From positions 248,001 to 312,000 of the forward strand of contig JAKSZP010014446.1 of the NCBI GenBank assembly GCA_022478985.1: a stretch of 64,000 nt of DNA. The letters run 5' to 3'. This document shows positions 10,681 to 20,571 of this stretch, piece after piece. Each line of letters opens with the position of its first letter. Position 1 is the stretch's first letter. The notes under the pieces are model-generated. The model ran no database searches and was not told where the DNA came from. It saw only the letters and a program-made list of their open reading frames with translations. Source of the stretch: Massospora cicadina (taxonomy: Eukaryota; Entomophthoromycota; Entomophthoromycetes; Entomophthorales; Entomophthoraceae). A program made the translations under genes and the position numbers.

Positions 10681-11198
10681 ATGAAGATTAGCGTTAGTTC
10701 TCATCACATCTCCTTTGAGGCCCTGGTGGATACTGGACTGTGGGAAATTTTATGAGTGTTGAATTGGCGCAACAATTAAGACTGGAAATGGATGCAGGCT
10801 CCTCAGTGATGGTGGCCTCATCTGCTTATCAGCCCTTATATATCGTTCACTGACCAATACCTTTTTCAATCCACCAGTTCAGCTTCTGAGATTGCTTTTC
10901 AGCTATGCCAGACTTGGTGTTTCCAGTGATCTTAGGTGTGGGGTGGTGGCATTGACAACATATGAAGATTCATTTAGAGTCTAATACGTTGTCATTTACT
11001 AATGGTAATTCGGAGGGAGAATTCCCTTTGATTGACACCCTTAAGAAGGTACAAGGTACTAGCTCTATCACTACCCTAGTCACTTCTGCGGGCATCCCAG
11101 CTGATTTCCCCAAAAACCTAATGCGCTATCAGAGAATCTTTGATATGGAAAAGGCGGATCATCTTCCTAAACACACCTGGTTTGATTGTGGGTTTTAA
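10681..11198 (+). pseudogene. Protease of element A
   Basis: Aspartic protease. FEALVDTGL places the active-site D-T-G at 10729-10737. A frameshift follows directly, after which GNFMSVELAQQLRLEMDAGS continues the fold in another frame and matches B's minus-strand copy (GNFMSQKLAPQLKLELD). A linker with ITTLVTSAGIPADFP leads into reverse transcriptase. Confidence 0.7.
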
Positions 11199-11960
11199 AT
11201 GACCATCGATTTGATGAACATCAACTGTCCGCTGTATCCCCATACAGCGAAAGAAGAAGTTGCACTCAATTCCTGGTTGGACGATATGTTGAAAAAAGGT
11301 TGGCTGTTCAAGGAGACCTCACCCATCGCCTCCCCCATTGTCTTCGCCAAAAAAGCAGATGGTTCTCTCCATCCCTGCGTGGATTAAGGCCATTTGAATA
11401 AAATAACAGTTACTGATCCCTACCCATTGCCTCTGGAGCAGACAATCAGTCAGGCAATTGCCAAATCCCGTGTGTTCTCTAAGCTGGATCTGGTGAACGC
11501 TTTCAACTAAATTCAGGTAATGGAATGGCAGGAATGTTTGACAGCAATCCGAATGAAGTGTGGCATATTCCAATTTTGGGTAATGCCTTTCAGGCTGAAA
11601 AATGCTCTTGCTACATTTCAACGGATGATTAAAATGTACTGGGTGACCTCCGGTTCACCTGTGTTGTTGCATACATTGATGATATTCTGGTTCACTCCCC
11701 GACTCCCAAACAGCACTCTATTGACTTTGAAGCGGTGGTGGTCGCCTTGCATAAGGCAGAGTTGTTCCTCAAACTGTCTAAGTGTGAGTTTTATAAGAGG
11801 GAGGTTACTTTCCTCAGGAACCTGGTCCTTAATGATGTAGTCGCAATCCCTCCCAATAAGTTGGATGCTATCTGGGAGTTTCCAACTCTGACTTCCCAGA
11901 AACAACTATGGAGTTTCTTGGGAACCATCATTTTCTTAAAAAAGTTCTCCCCCGCACTCT
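11199..11960 (+). pseudogene. Reverse transcriptase of element A
   Basis: Copies element RNA into cDNA. The start of the domain, INCPLYPHTAKEEVALNSWL, leads to SPIVFAKKADGSLHPCVD, FSKLDLVNAFN (motif A), MPFRLKNALATFQRMI (motif B) and AYIDDILVHS, with the catalytic YIDDI at 11672-11686 intact. Stops (TAA at about 11508, TAA at 11385) and frame changes near 11635 and 11735 break it. Thumb residues FLRNLVLNDVVAIPPNKLDA and LWSFLGTI are clear. Confidence 0.88.
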
Positions 11961-11984
11961 CTCAGATCGCCGCCCCACTCCACC

Positions 11985-12470
11985 CACTCACAGGGAAAAA
12001 TGTACCTTTTTGTTGGATGGACAAATGCTGACAGGCGTTCAAATCAATAAAAAGGTGTTTGTATCCCCTCCCATTTTAAAACACGCTGATCCCACCAAAC
12101 CATATATTGTTGCATGCGACGCGTCATCAGTAGCTGTTGGAGCAGTGTTGCTTCAGGAGCATGATGGTTTGGAACACCTGGTCGCCTACTTTTCCTGAAA
12201 GTTTAACTCTATGGAGCAGTCTTGAGCTATTTATGACAAGGAGTTGGCAGCCATTGCATGGTCCTTAACTCATTGGAGGTACCTGTTACAGAGTGCTCAA
12301 AATGAATTAATAGTTCACATGGATCACCAGGCCCTGTTGTATTTTTGTAAACCCCAAAATTGGCACACCAGCAAGCCCAAACCTATTGGGACCTGTGCAG
12401 TTTCAATTTCAAATACAAATTTGTAAAAGGGGCATTGAATGTACTTCCCGATTTTCTCAGCCTCAGCCCT
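11985..12470 (+). pseudogene. RNase H of element A
   Basis: Degrades RNA in the RNA-DNA hybrid. PYIVACDASSVAVGAVLLQE at about 12100-12160 carries the first catalytic Asp. A TGA at 12196 interrupts the SRKFNS-like stretch. IVHMDHQALLYF at about 12310-12345 is the conserved H-x-A/S-L box. The domain ends around 12470 in an altered frame. Confidence 0.8.
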
Positions 12471-12639
12471 GCCCACAGTTCCACAGATCTGGAGGAAGTG
12501 GACCTTGTTACTGTAATTCCTACCGCCCAAATCTTGTCAATTGTTCCCCCTGTCATTTCTTCCGTTGCTCTGGCCCCCGACGCTCCATTAGTTGTTCAGG
12601 TATTAGCCAGTCAGATGGCCTGCCCTGAGTGCATGTAGT

Positions 12640-13700
12640 TGGTCAAGCAGTTATCTCACCAGAAGCATAAATGCTCCCTATATTCACTGAAGGAGGATCT
12701 TATATATTTTAGATCTTGGGTTTGGGTTCCCCCCTCTTTCTGAAATGAGGTATTTCGCGCCCATCATGATCCCCCCACAGTTGGTCACCCTGGTTCTAAG
12801 AAATGCATTGATTTGATCAAACGGACCTACAATTGGGCAGGTTTGACAAAAGAAGTTCCGGCCTGGATCACTGATTGTGTTACTTGTGCTTGGGCCAAGT
12901 TGAATCTCTCTGGTAAAAATTTCCTTCTGCACCCCTTACAGCAGGCGGAGGGCCTATGGACATTGGTGTCTGTGGACTTGATCGTCGAGCTCCCTGATCT
13001 AACAGGTTCACATCAGTGATGGTAGTGGTGGATTGCTTCACGAAATTTTCCCTTTTTATCCCCTGAACTTCCATGATTACATCTGAAGAAACTGCCCACC
13101 TTTTTGTACGCCATATCTTTTCGATGTTTGGTCTCCCCCAGGAGATCATCAGCGACCATGGTTCCCAGTTCGCCGCACAGTTTTGGAGTGAACTCCTATC
13201 AATCCTGAAAATATCCCTCGTTGCTCCACGGCATATCATCCTCAGTCTGATGGCCAGACCGAGTGGGTCAATCAAGTTCTTGAACAGTACCTGCGTTGCT
13301 ATGCTACAGCCACACAGGATACTTGGGCTGATGATCTCCCCCTCGCCCAATTTGCGTACAGTAATGGAACCCACACGTCCACAGGGTTTCCCCCTATGAA
13401 GCAATGTTGGGTTATAAGCCTTTGTTTTCAGTCAGACCGTGCTTGTGGCCAGAGGTTCAAGCTGCCGCGGACCAAACTGCTCATATTAGATTGACTCAAG
13501 GATTAGTGTGGGAACACCTCACCAAAGCTATAGATGATAAGTGATTCACGGATTGAAAGTGTCTCCCAGGTCATGAGTTTATGAAGGGCTCTTATGTTAT
13601 GCTTGACACCTATCACAAAAAAATCCAGGCCCCTTCCCACAAATTCGCCATCAAACGTTCAGGACCCTATTTGGTGGAGGAGGTATTAGGTAATGGGGCG
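12640..13700 (+). pseudogene. Integrase of element A
   Basis: Joins cDNA to host DNA. The zinc-binding HHCC module reads HHDPPTVGHPGSKKCIDL at about 12760, then CVTCAWAKL near 12880. SVDLIVELPDL near 12970 holds the first catalytic Asp, SDHGSQFAAQFW near 13150 the second, and DGQTEWVNQ near 13250 keeps the third acidic residue (Glu). The GPYLVEEVLGNGAF segment near 13660 is the GPY/F module. Four or more frame changes split it. Confidence 0.85.
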
Positions 13701-13807
13701 TTCTGATTGAAGCTCCCTACACATTGGAAGCAGCATCCCGTTTTCCATGTTTCCCAGCTGTCACCCTTCAAAGGTGCAATTCTCAAGGAACCAGAACCAA
13801 TTTTGTT

Positions 13808-14182
13808 GATAATGAAGAGGAGGCTGTGGTAGAAGCTATCCTGGCATCCCGGAAATCCTGACGTTCCATACAATATCTTATGGCCTGGAAAGGGTATCTG
13901 GTCTATGAAAGCAGTTGGGTCAAGGTGCGAGTTTGTGTGAATTGCATGGACCTGGTTGATGCGTTCCATTTAACCCACCCTGAAGCTCCCTGTCCCCCCC
14001 CAAAAAAAGTCGCAACTATTATGGCAATCAAATTATCCAAGGCACACAAGAATGTGGCTCTCGTGCAGTTCCCCAGTGGTAGGGCCCTTACCTTGGGAAA
14101 AGGAAAGGGTAATGTAAGTCCAGGAAACGTCCTCTGGGTGTTGACTGGGTCATTTTCCCATTTCCGAATAAAAAGCCACTGA
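13808..14182 (+). pseudogene. Chromodomain and Pol C-terminus of element A
   Basis: EEEAVVEAILASRKS, a TGA, then RSIQYLMAWKGYLVYESSW is a chromodomain, the histone-reading module that targets chromovirus integration. HPVFHVSQLSP just upstream is the usual integrase end. The frame continues past the polypurine tract and 23 codons into the 3' LTR, stopping at TGA 14180-14182, only 5 bases before the ATG of the LTR reading frame at 14188. Confidence 0.82.
14094..14112 (+). other. Polypurine tract of element A
   Basis: GGGAAAAGGAAAGGG followed by TAA abuts the 3' LTR (TGTAAGTCC). It would prime plus-strand DNA. It also translates as part of the Pol tail (GKGKGN). Confidence 0.85.
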
Positions 14183-15230
14183 AGAGGATGGCTGTACCCC
14201 TCATTACTCAAGGCGATCTCGCTCAAATAGTAGATGAGCGCTGGGTAACAGCTCTCCCACTTCATATCCCGCTTCCAGTACCCACACTAACCTCAGCGGA
14301 ACTGTTACAAGGAATCAGTGAAATCTGCACTGAGATCACCTTAATGAAATCGATCATAACCAATTCAAGTGGCAATCAGCCCAATGCTCAGATTTTAAAT
14401 GGTCAAAAAAGTATGAAGACTGATCTATTGGCTGGAATGCCCAATGGTTCCAATTCAATTAACATGATGATTGGAAAAATCTACCCCCTCTCAAATCTGC
14501 CAGGCATCACCCCCGATGGGCAGCTTCCTGCTGACAAATCAGGTGTGGCGCCTGATGCAATGACATTGACCAAACAAAATGGCCCAGCAACCGAGCATGA
14601 GTGGGTTGGGCGTCCCAAACCCGTTCCCAACCAAATGGGCCCACCCCTATGTGGAGTGGCCTTGGGGGATTCCCACCGCTCATCAGGCTAAACGCCATCA
14701 TGCCAACTGTTAGAAACGTAGCCAAGCCTTGGTCAGATGTTTGAGGTCAAACTAACAGTGACTCATCCCACCATCAAATTTTGCAATGTCAGTTCCCAAG
14801 GAACTAACCCGCCCATAATTTGAATAATTTGGTGGTTAGGTCAAATTTGTGGGACCCGATCCTGGCTTGTTTCCCCCAAAATTGACTTCTATTTACTCAG
14901 TCACATTGCACTGAGAAAATTGTTGGTCAATTTTTCTTTCCTAAATTTCCATTAAAAATTCTTCCCAAAAAATAGTTTTTACATGTTAAATTAAGCCTCC
15001 TTATCCGCTAACGTTCTCTTACCCCTCAGGGTTAACGGCCATGTGCATCTGGTACTTTATTTTGTGCCTATATGAAATTCTGGCTCACCGGCAGATATTG
15101 GTGGAACTCTTTTCTGGTTCCATATTCGTTGTATCAGCAACAGTGCCTTGGAAATTCTGGTTTGCTGTTAAGATGCTCTGGCATCTGGGCTGTCAGGCCA
15201 GTCTAATTCTTACTTGCTGTTCGCCTGACA
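14113..15230 (+). repeat. 3' LTR of element A
   Basis: 1118 bp, TGTAAGTCC to CCTGACA, followed by the TAGGT target copy. Contains an intact 167-codon frame (14188-14691) and a second short frame repeated in both LTRs (from 15041; in the 5' LTR from 10224). Confidence 0.92.
14188..14691 (+). CDS. Reading frame wholly inside the LTR of family I (167 aa)
   Basis: I do not recognise a known family. The protein starts MAVPLITQGDLAQIVDERW, passes through a Thr/Ser/Glu-rich predicted helix, and ends Pro/Gly-rich (VGRPKPVPNQMGPPLCGV). It has no membrane segment or zinc motif. The motif QG(D/N)L..(I/V)(V/L)DERW is kept in all four family I LTRs of the window (9412-9423, 14233-14244, and on the minus strand 16917-16928 and 30098-30109) despite large LTR divergence. 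It starts 5 bases after the Pol stop in another frame, a spacing that would suit termination-reinitiation, so it could be a third ORF. Alternatively it is a displaced Gag N-terminus or a chance frame. Function unknown. Confidence 0.5.
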   Translation: MAVPLITQGDLAQIVDERWVTALPLHIPLPVPTLTSAELLQGISEICTEITLMKSIITNSSGNQPNAQILNGQKSMKTDLLAGMPNGSNSINMMIGKIYPLSNLPGITPDGQLPADKSGVAPDAMTLTKQNGPATEHEWVGRPKPVPNQMGPPLCGVALGDSHRSSG

Positions 15231-15235
15231 TAGGT

Positions 15236-15666
15236 AATCCAAGGACTGACTTAACTTTTTAGAACTAACCTATGTTTCACTGAATCTATAGCACCTCAAC
15301 AAATGGGGTGGTGGAACATGCTAATGGAACTCTCTTCTCTATTTCTTTGGAAGATGTCCGCCTCCAACCCTATTCTCTGGAATTACTACCTACCCAGCGC
15401 CTTGCTTTCTTACCAAATAATTTACAATAAAATTTCAAGATGTCCCCCTTTACACTATATAAGGTCATGCTCATCAATTACTAAAAGCATTCAAAACCTA
15501 CTAAATACATCTGTGCCTGAGAATTCTGATTTGACCATTAGGGCCTTTGTCAATAAAATTGTCAATATTAAGCCCTAGCCATGCAAAGCATTGTGACCAG
15601 CATAGAAAGGAAATCCCAATTAAATGCCGGCTGACCCTCCTTACCCATTTTCAATTAAGTGACTTA
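15236..15666 (+). pseudogene. Integrase of element O, part 2 of 3
   Basis: Resumes right after A's target copy. TSTNGVVEHANGTL at about 15296-15337 is the third catalytic (Glu) region and matches C's NPSTNGAGKRANGTL, except that O keeps Glu. The block continues to a KKGNPN-like stretch homologous to C's KEGIRTN and ends at ACTTA (15662-15666), the left junction of B. Confidence 0.78.
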
Positions 15667-17047
15667 TTTCAATGAAATAACAGATAAAATTAGACTGGCC
15701 TACCAGTTAGGATTCAAAAACACCCAGAAAGTAGTCAAATTGCCAGAGGCATGGCTGTTTTAATGACGATTAGATGATGAAAAATAAATGAACGTGTGCT
15801 GATGGACCACAAAATGTGAAAGCAACCTGGCAAAAAGCCAGGCTGATGCAGCTCCAGGGTCTCAGGGCCTGGCACGGAAAATGTTGGAAAGGATTGGTAG
15901 GTTTATTTTCCACCATAAGGAGAACTTGGAATGGAGCCATCAGAGAGAGTGCATATACTCTCCCGAGTGGGGATAATTTTTCCCATAAAATGCCGATTGC
16001 CTGGTGATGAATTGCTTCAGCAATCAGAGAAAAGTTCAGGAAGTCCTTAACATGGGAGGACCAATTAACATCAGAAAGCAACAAGGTCACTCACATGACT
16101 GTGATGGTTCAGTCGTTGCATGCCCCATAATTACACATTATTGGATATCAAGGGAATACCAGAAAGATTGGTTTAAACTAAAAAATGTTTTAGGAGCAAA
16201 GGTTTTCTTGTTTAAAGTTTTTGATATATAAACTCAACTGTCAATCTTCCCTTTAGGGGAAGACTGTTTAAATGCTCAATCTATTTGAAATAGTTTTGGG
16301 GATGTAGGGGATCAGGCCCTGAAGTTTACAACATAACTGGAGAAACTTTGAACGGGGGAATATTGCTAAATTAAAACCAACTCAGAAAGTGTCAGAAGCA
16401 GCCTTAATCATCATCCATTTGTTCTCATGCACTATATTGCAGCTTTGCCATGAATAGGCTAATACAAGCAGTGACGGCTTGCTTGACAGGTAATGGAAGC
16501 ATCCCAGGGCCATCTCATTTAGGGATGTTCACAAGTGGTTGGGAACAGGTCAGGATGCTCAACTCACCCCCATATGATCGCTCTGGAACCTGTTTGGCCA
16601 AGAAAGGGTTCAGCAGATTAAGTTTTAATTCCAACACGGTAGGTTCAATGTTGTTGGCTATTTTTGCCAAACGTTTGATGCAGTCAGCAATTGTTGCTAA
16701 AGGTTCGATGCTGCAAACTATCTTTACTAAAGATTTAATGCTGTTGGCAAAGTTAACCAAATTTGAGTTCAGCCTAAAGGTAAGACTCGCCTCATCAGTC
16801 TCATGCTGGTCCCTATTTGCCAAAGTCTTGATGAAGATTCCTTCAATCCGCCATAACAATTCCCAGGTTGTTAGTACAGGGATTGATTGCGAAATTCTTA
16901 AAGGGTAAGCTTTGACCCACCGCTCGTCCACCACATGGTGAGGTCACCCTGGGGAGACAAGGGGGACGGCTGGAATCTTTGGATCTTTTTGAAGGGAAAA
17001 GAAAACCCAGCTGGTCCAAGTATAGGGTACACTCCCCTGGACTTACA
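15667..17047 (-). repeat. 3' LTR of element B
   Basis: Read on the minus strand it starts TGTAAGTCCAGGGG, the same as A. Its far end aligns with 28864 (GCTATTTTCATGACA versus GTTATTTCATTGAAA). About 1.38 kb. Shared inner blocks with the 5' LTR include AGCTCCAGGG and GAACTTGGAATGGAGCCAT as read on the + strand. Confidence 0.82.
16515..16934 (-). pseudogene. LTR reading frame of element B
   Basis: Counterpart of the A frame at 14188-14691. It is open from VDERWVKAYPLRIS through LTTWELLWRIEGIFIKTL and a helix-rich stretch to SQPLVNIPK. An in-frame TGA lies just before the DERW motif (PG-stop-PHHVVDERW). The order motif, helix, Pro-rich tail is the same as in A although sequence identity is low, which argues that this frame was once coding. 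Function unknown. Confidence 0.4.
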
Positions 17048-17139
17048 TTATCATCCACTATTATTAAAGGGTGAGTACCACCGCAAGGAAACTGGGCAAG
17101 AGCCACTTTCTTGTGTGCCTTGGGTAATTGATTAATATC

Positions 17140-17345
17140 AGCATCTTGATCTTTGAGGAAGGGCGAAGAGCATCAGGGTTGTGGCGTGAAAGGCATCAAC
17201 AGGCTCTGAACAGTTAACACAGTCTCAAGCGCAAACCCAACTATTTTTATAGGCCAGATAGCCCTTCCACGTAACGAGATAAATGCTTATGGGCAGAAAT
17301 TAAAGAAAGCCAGAGTGACAATGTCTTTGGCTTCAACCATTCCCT
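17140..17345 (-). pseudogene. Chromodomain of element B
   Basis: On the minus strand HPIFHVSQ is followed by VTWKGYLAYKNSWV and DCVNCSEPVDAFHA, matching A's AWKGYLVYESSWV and DCVN-type tail. Stops interrupt it. It confirms B as a chromovirus of the same family. Confidence 0.7.
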
Positions 17346-17479
17346 CAATCACTATGGGCTCAGGTTCTATTAGATTGCCTTTTTTAACAGAAACACTGCG
17401 AGACATGGAAGATGGGATGTTGCTTTCAGTGGTTAGCAACTTCAAGTGGAAGGCGCCAATTTGCAGGTCCTCATTCACA

Positions 17480-18278
17480 AAATGGGTGCCTGAAAATTTG
17501 CTTGTAAACTTGCATTAAGGCACCTTCTTGCGTAAGTGCCACAAGTCCAACATGACGTGTGAACCTTTATTTATCTCATTATTGGAGACACTATCAATCT
17601 TCAAAACGTTTATAATTGCTAATGACCTTATTTAAATAGTCCTGAACCAAGTACTAGGTGGCATAAATGCTTTGAGAAAGTCTGCTGCAGCTGGTACCTC
17701 TGGGCAAAGGCATGGGCCAACCGAAAATAATAGGGCGTCTGCCAAGGTAGCTTGGTATGGGGCGAAGTCTGTTGTTGCATAAGTTCCATTATTGTATGCA
17801 AATTGGGCGAGCAGAAGGTCGTCCGCCCAGGTATCCCAAGCAGCTGTAGTATAGCATAGCAGATATTGTTCCAAGTTTTGATTGACCCGTTCATTTTGAC
17901 CATCATACTGAGGATGGTATGTGGTGAAGTGACAGTGCACAATTTCAAAATCACCAAGAGTTCGTTCCAAAACAGCTCAATAAATTGGGACATGTTGATG
18001 ATTTCCTGAGGGAGTCCAAACAGAGAAAACGTGCCTAAAAACAGGCTAGTGATCTCCTCTGAGGTGATGGCTGAGGAGCAAGGGATAAACAAAGAAAATT
18101 TAGTGAAGCAGTCTACAATCATCATGACTGCTGTGAACCCATTGGAGCTTGGTAGCTCAACAGTAAAAACCATGGACACCGACGTCCATTGCCCCTTCGC
18201 CCGCTGCAAAGGGTAAAGAAGACCATTTTTACCCAATTGGACCAATTTGGCCCATGCATAAGTTATGCAGTTGGCAAT
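17480..18278 (-). pseudogene. Integrase of element B, second part
   Basis: Resumes after D with ANCITYAWAKLVQLGKNG (A: TDCVTCAWAKLNLSGKNF). SMVFTVELPSSNGFTAVMMI is the first catalytic region, with the Asp replaced; IVDCFTKFSLFIPC follows, and FGLPQEIIN marks the second. DGQNERVNQ, read in another frame near 17895, keeps the Glu. The region beyond LFSVGPCLCPEV is the C-terminal part. Several frame changes. Confidence 0.8.
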
Positions 18279-18899
18279 TATTGGAATTTTGTGAGAAATC
18301 ACAATAAGCAGGTGCTATGAAGGCTACAAAATAAAAAGTTCCATGGCTCTAGAAAAGATCAACACAATTTCAACGAAGTTATTAGTTCCGTTGCTATAGT
18401 AGGTTCCAATTGGAAATACAGAATCCTGTATAAATAGATCATAATTGGGCTATGTGAGACAAGAATTGAGATACTTTATTAATTAATACCCCAGAGATAT
18501 TTATAGGGGAAAATTTTGTGGTTCTTCATGAGGATTTCCGTGATTCACTCAAGTTAAGATATTTCCTACCAGAGGACCAATATTTTTTATTATCACTATT
18601 ATTAAAAGACTTGTGATTATCAGATCTAATAGAGCTCTTTTAGATGTGATCAACCTTTTTAGCGAGGACTTAGCCCCTTTGATATAATTGGTCATTTCAG
18701 ATTGCTTGGTCATCTTGGATTGCTGAGATTCTTCAGATTGGTTAGACTCACCCATTGTAGAAGGTCAATAGCTCCGAAGGGTCTTTCTTCAGTCAAATTG
18801 AGAATCAAAATGCCTGTTAGGAATTTTTCAATTTCATTAGACCAAGATATCAAATCTCTATCTGGAGTAATTTTGGTCATCTTAGTTGTATCTCCAACA
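18279..18899 (-). repeat. 3' LTR of element D
   Basis: 621 bp. On the minus strand it starts TGTTGGAGATACAACTAAG and ends TTCTCACAAAATTCCAATA. Pairs with 25043-25663 and with both C LTRs. Confidence 0.92.
18549..18755 (-). CDS. U3 reading frame in family II LTR (68 aa)
   Basis: Unrecognised peptide: a Ser/Gln/Glu/Lys-rich start with a repeated QSE(E/M) unit (NQSEESQQSKMTKQSEMT), then GAKSSLKRLITSKRA and a hydrophobic run (LDLIITSLLIIVIIKNI) that could span a membrane. A same-length version is in the other D LTR (25312-25518) and homologous versions are in both C LTRs. In C the frame is continuous with the end of the pol region, so it may be a Pol C-terminal tail rather than a separate gene. 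Confidence 0.4.
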   Translation of the reverse strand: MGESNQSEESQQSKMTKQSEMTNYIKGAKSSLKRLITSKRALLDLIITSLLIIVIIKNIGPLVGNILT

Positions 18900-18915
18900 A
18901 TGCCCCCTCAAGATC
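18900..18915 (-). other. Polypurine tract of element D
   Basis: On the minus strand CTTGAGGGGGCAT directly precedes the LTR start TGTTGG. C has TTGAGGGGGGCAT at the same place. Confidence 0.7.
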
Positions 18916-18939
18916 TTGCCTAGGGGGTACATATCTGTG

Positions 18940-19950
18940 AAGAAACCTACTATGCACTCTATTGATAACAGTACCAGTATCAATAGCGGCAATGGATTAT
19001 TCCATACCCCAATGATAAATAATATGATAAGGACTAGCCTGTAAGGTGTTTAATTTGTGAATCCTTCCTCCCGGCCTATGTAGATAGAAAAGTACATGAT
19101 ATCCGACTTGATATTCTGGTGACGTAGGTTTACTAGCGTTGGTTCTGGTACCTTCCTTCAAGTTGGTAGCAGCAAGAGAACTTGAAGCTAATGCTTGTAA
19201 TCAGATGTTTTCATCAGTTAATCACCACATAGCTATATTGGTAGTTTGTGGGGCAGCCTCTTCAAGTATAGGTTGTACACTTGAGGGGAGTATAGGTTCC
19301 CAACCATATAAAGCTTTAAAAGGAGACATTCCAATAATATGATGATAGCTAACTCTATAAGCTAACATCGCACTAGGTAAGTAAATGTTTCACCTACTAG
19401 GATCATTGGAGGCCATCTTTCAAAGAATGGCTACAAGGGTACCATTTGCCCGTTTGACTATACCATTAGTAGAAGGATTATAAGGGGTTGTAAAGTACTA
19501 ATAAGTACTACTAGTTTGGTAAGCTCAGCTACCACCTGAGAAATAAAGTTGGTCCCATTATATGATAACAGGACTTTTGGGCTACCATGCCTGATGAAAA
19601 CTTGCTTAAAAAGAAAAAAACACCGTCACCTTGGCAGTAACTGTGGAAACTGAAATAGCTTCAATCTATTCAATAAGAATGGTTGATAGCTAACAGAATA
19701 TATTGATGTCCATAGGTGGCCATAGGGAAAGGACCCACCACATCAATACTTATAATAGAGAAGGGTTTGGAAGGTCCCACAATTTGATGTTGGAACGTAG
19801 GATTTCCACCACGTTGTTGTTGGCACTTAAGACAAGATTCCAGAATCATGTACAGATTTCAGCATGTTATCCCAGTAACAATGATTCTTTAACCACTGTA
19901 GTGTCTTAGTGACAGCTCCATGACCTACAGCTTGGTGGGCCTTCATAATA
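18940..19950 (-). pseudogene. Integrase of element D
   Basis: On the minus strand: HHCC region with HQAVGHGAVTKTLQWL near 19930, then the catalytic core, and NPSTNGIVKRANGTLV near 19460, where the expected catalytic Glu codon is AAA (19453-19455). C has the same Lys. The C-terminal part ends in VPPRQDLEG just before the polypurine tract. Frameshifts split the core. Confidence 0.8.
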
Positions 19951-20043
19951 GTATCAGTCCTCGCAGAGGGCCAAATAAAGGGCAACCACTATGATCATGA
20001 CTTTTTATATATAATGAACCTATTTTAACCTGAGTGTCTTTGG

Positions 20044-20571
20044 TTAAGGATTGTAGCTTCGAAGTACCATCCTTAGATTCATACAACAGAGCTCAGGTCT
20101 ACTGTTCAGGTCATAAATGTGATCTTCCTCTGCAGAGAATAAGGTTAAGATAGGCAATTGAGGAAAGCCAGTGTTTTGATGTATAGCTCCAGTGCAATGT
20201 TGAATAGTAAAGTCATAATTTTGGAGCTTTAAAGTCCATCTAGCTAAGCGCCCATCAGGATCCTTCATTTGTTGAAACCACTTCAGGGAAGCGTGATCCG
20301 TTATAATAGTGAAATGTTTGCCATATAGATAAGGGCGAAAATGCTTGACAGTGGATAAAACAATGAGACATTCACTTTCAGTAACGCTATAATTGCGCTC
20401 AGCCTTAGAAAGGGTTTTACTATAGTATGCAATGGGTAGATCAACCAGATTACTATCATGTTGAGCCAGAATGGCCACAATAACAATATCACTGGCATCA
20501 GTAAATAGTATAAAAGGTTTGAAAAAGTCAGGATGGGCTAAGACGGGGGCACTCATAAAGGCTTGATGCAA
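20044..20571 (-). pseudogene. RNase H of element D
   Basis: Long open stretch of 175 codons: FILFTDASDIVIVAILAQHD (first catalytic Asp), PIAYYSKTLSKAERNYS, ECLIVLSTVKHFRPYLYG, FTIITDHASLKWFQQM and GRLARWTLKLQNYDF, all classic Ty3 RNase H features in order. It is better preserved than its neighbours. The Trp of LKWFQ is a TAG stop in C. Confidence 0.88.

Larger units (their letters stand above)
9291..15230 (+). mobile_element. Element A: chromodomain Ty3/gypsy with 1.1-kb LTRs
   Basis: A complete LTR-to-LTR insertion of 5940 bp in the integrase of O. LTRs start TGTAAGTCC and end CCTGACA, giving the canonical TG...CA ends. Flanks are TAGGC (9286-9290) and TAGGT (15231-15235), a 5-bp target duplication with one C/T difference. 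Internal order is gag remnant, protease, reverse transcriptase, RNase H, integrase, chromodomain, polypurine tract. Compared with B, about 1 kb of gag is missing. Stops and frameshifts occur in every domain, so it is not autonomous now. Confidence 0.92.

Noticed and set aside
16843..17106. Independent minus-strand gene of 87 codons
   Set aside because: It is the Pol tail of B running across the LTR start (VSPGECTLY parallels A's VSPGNVLWV).
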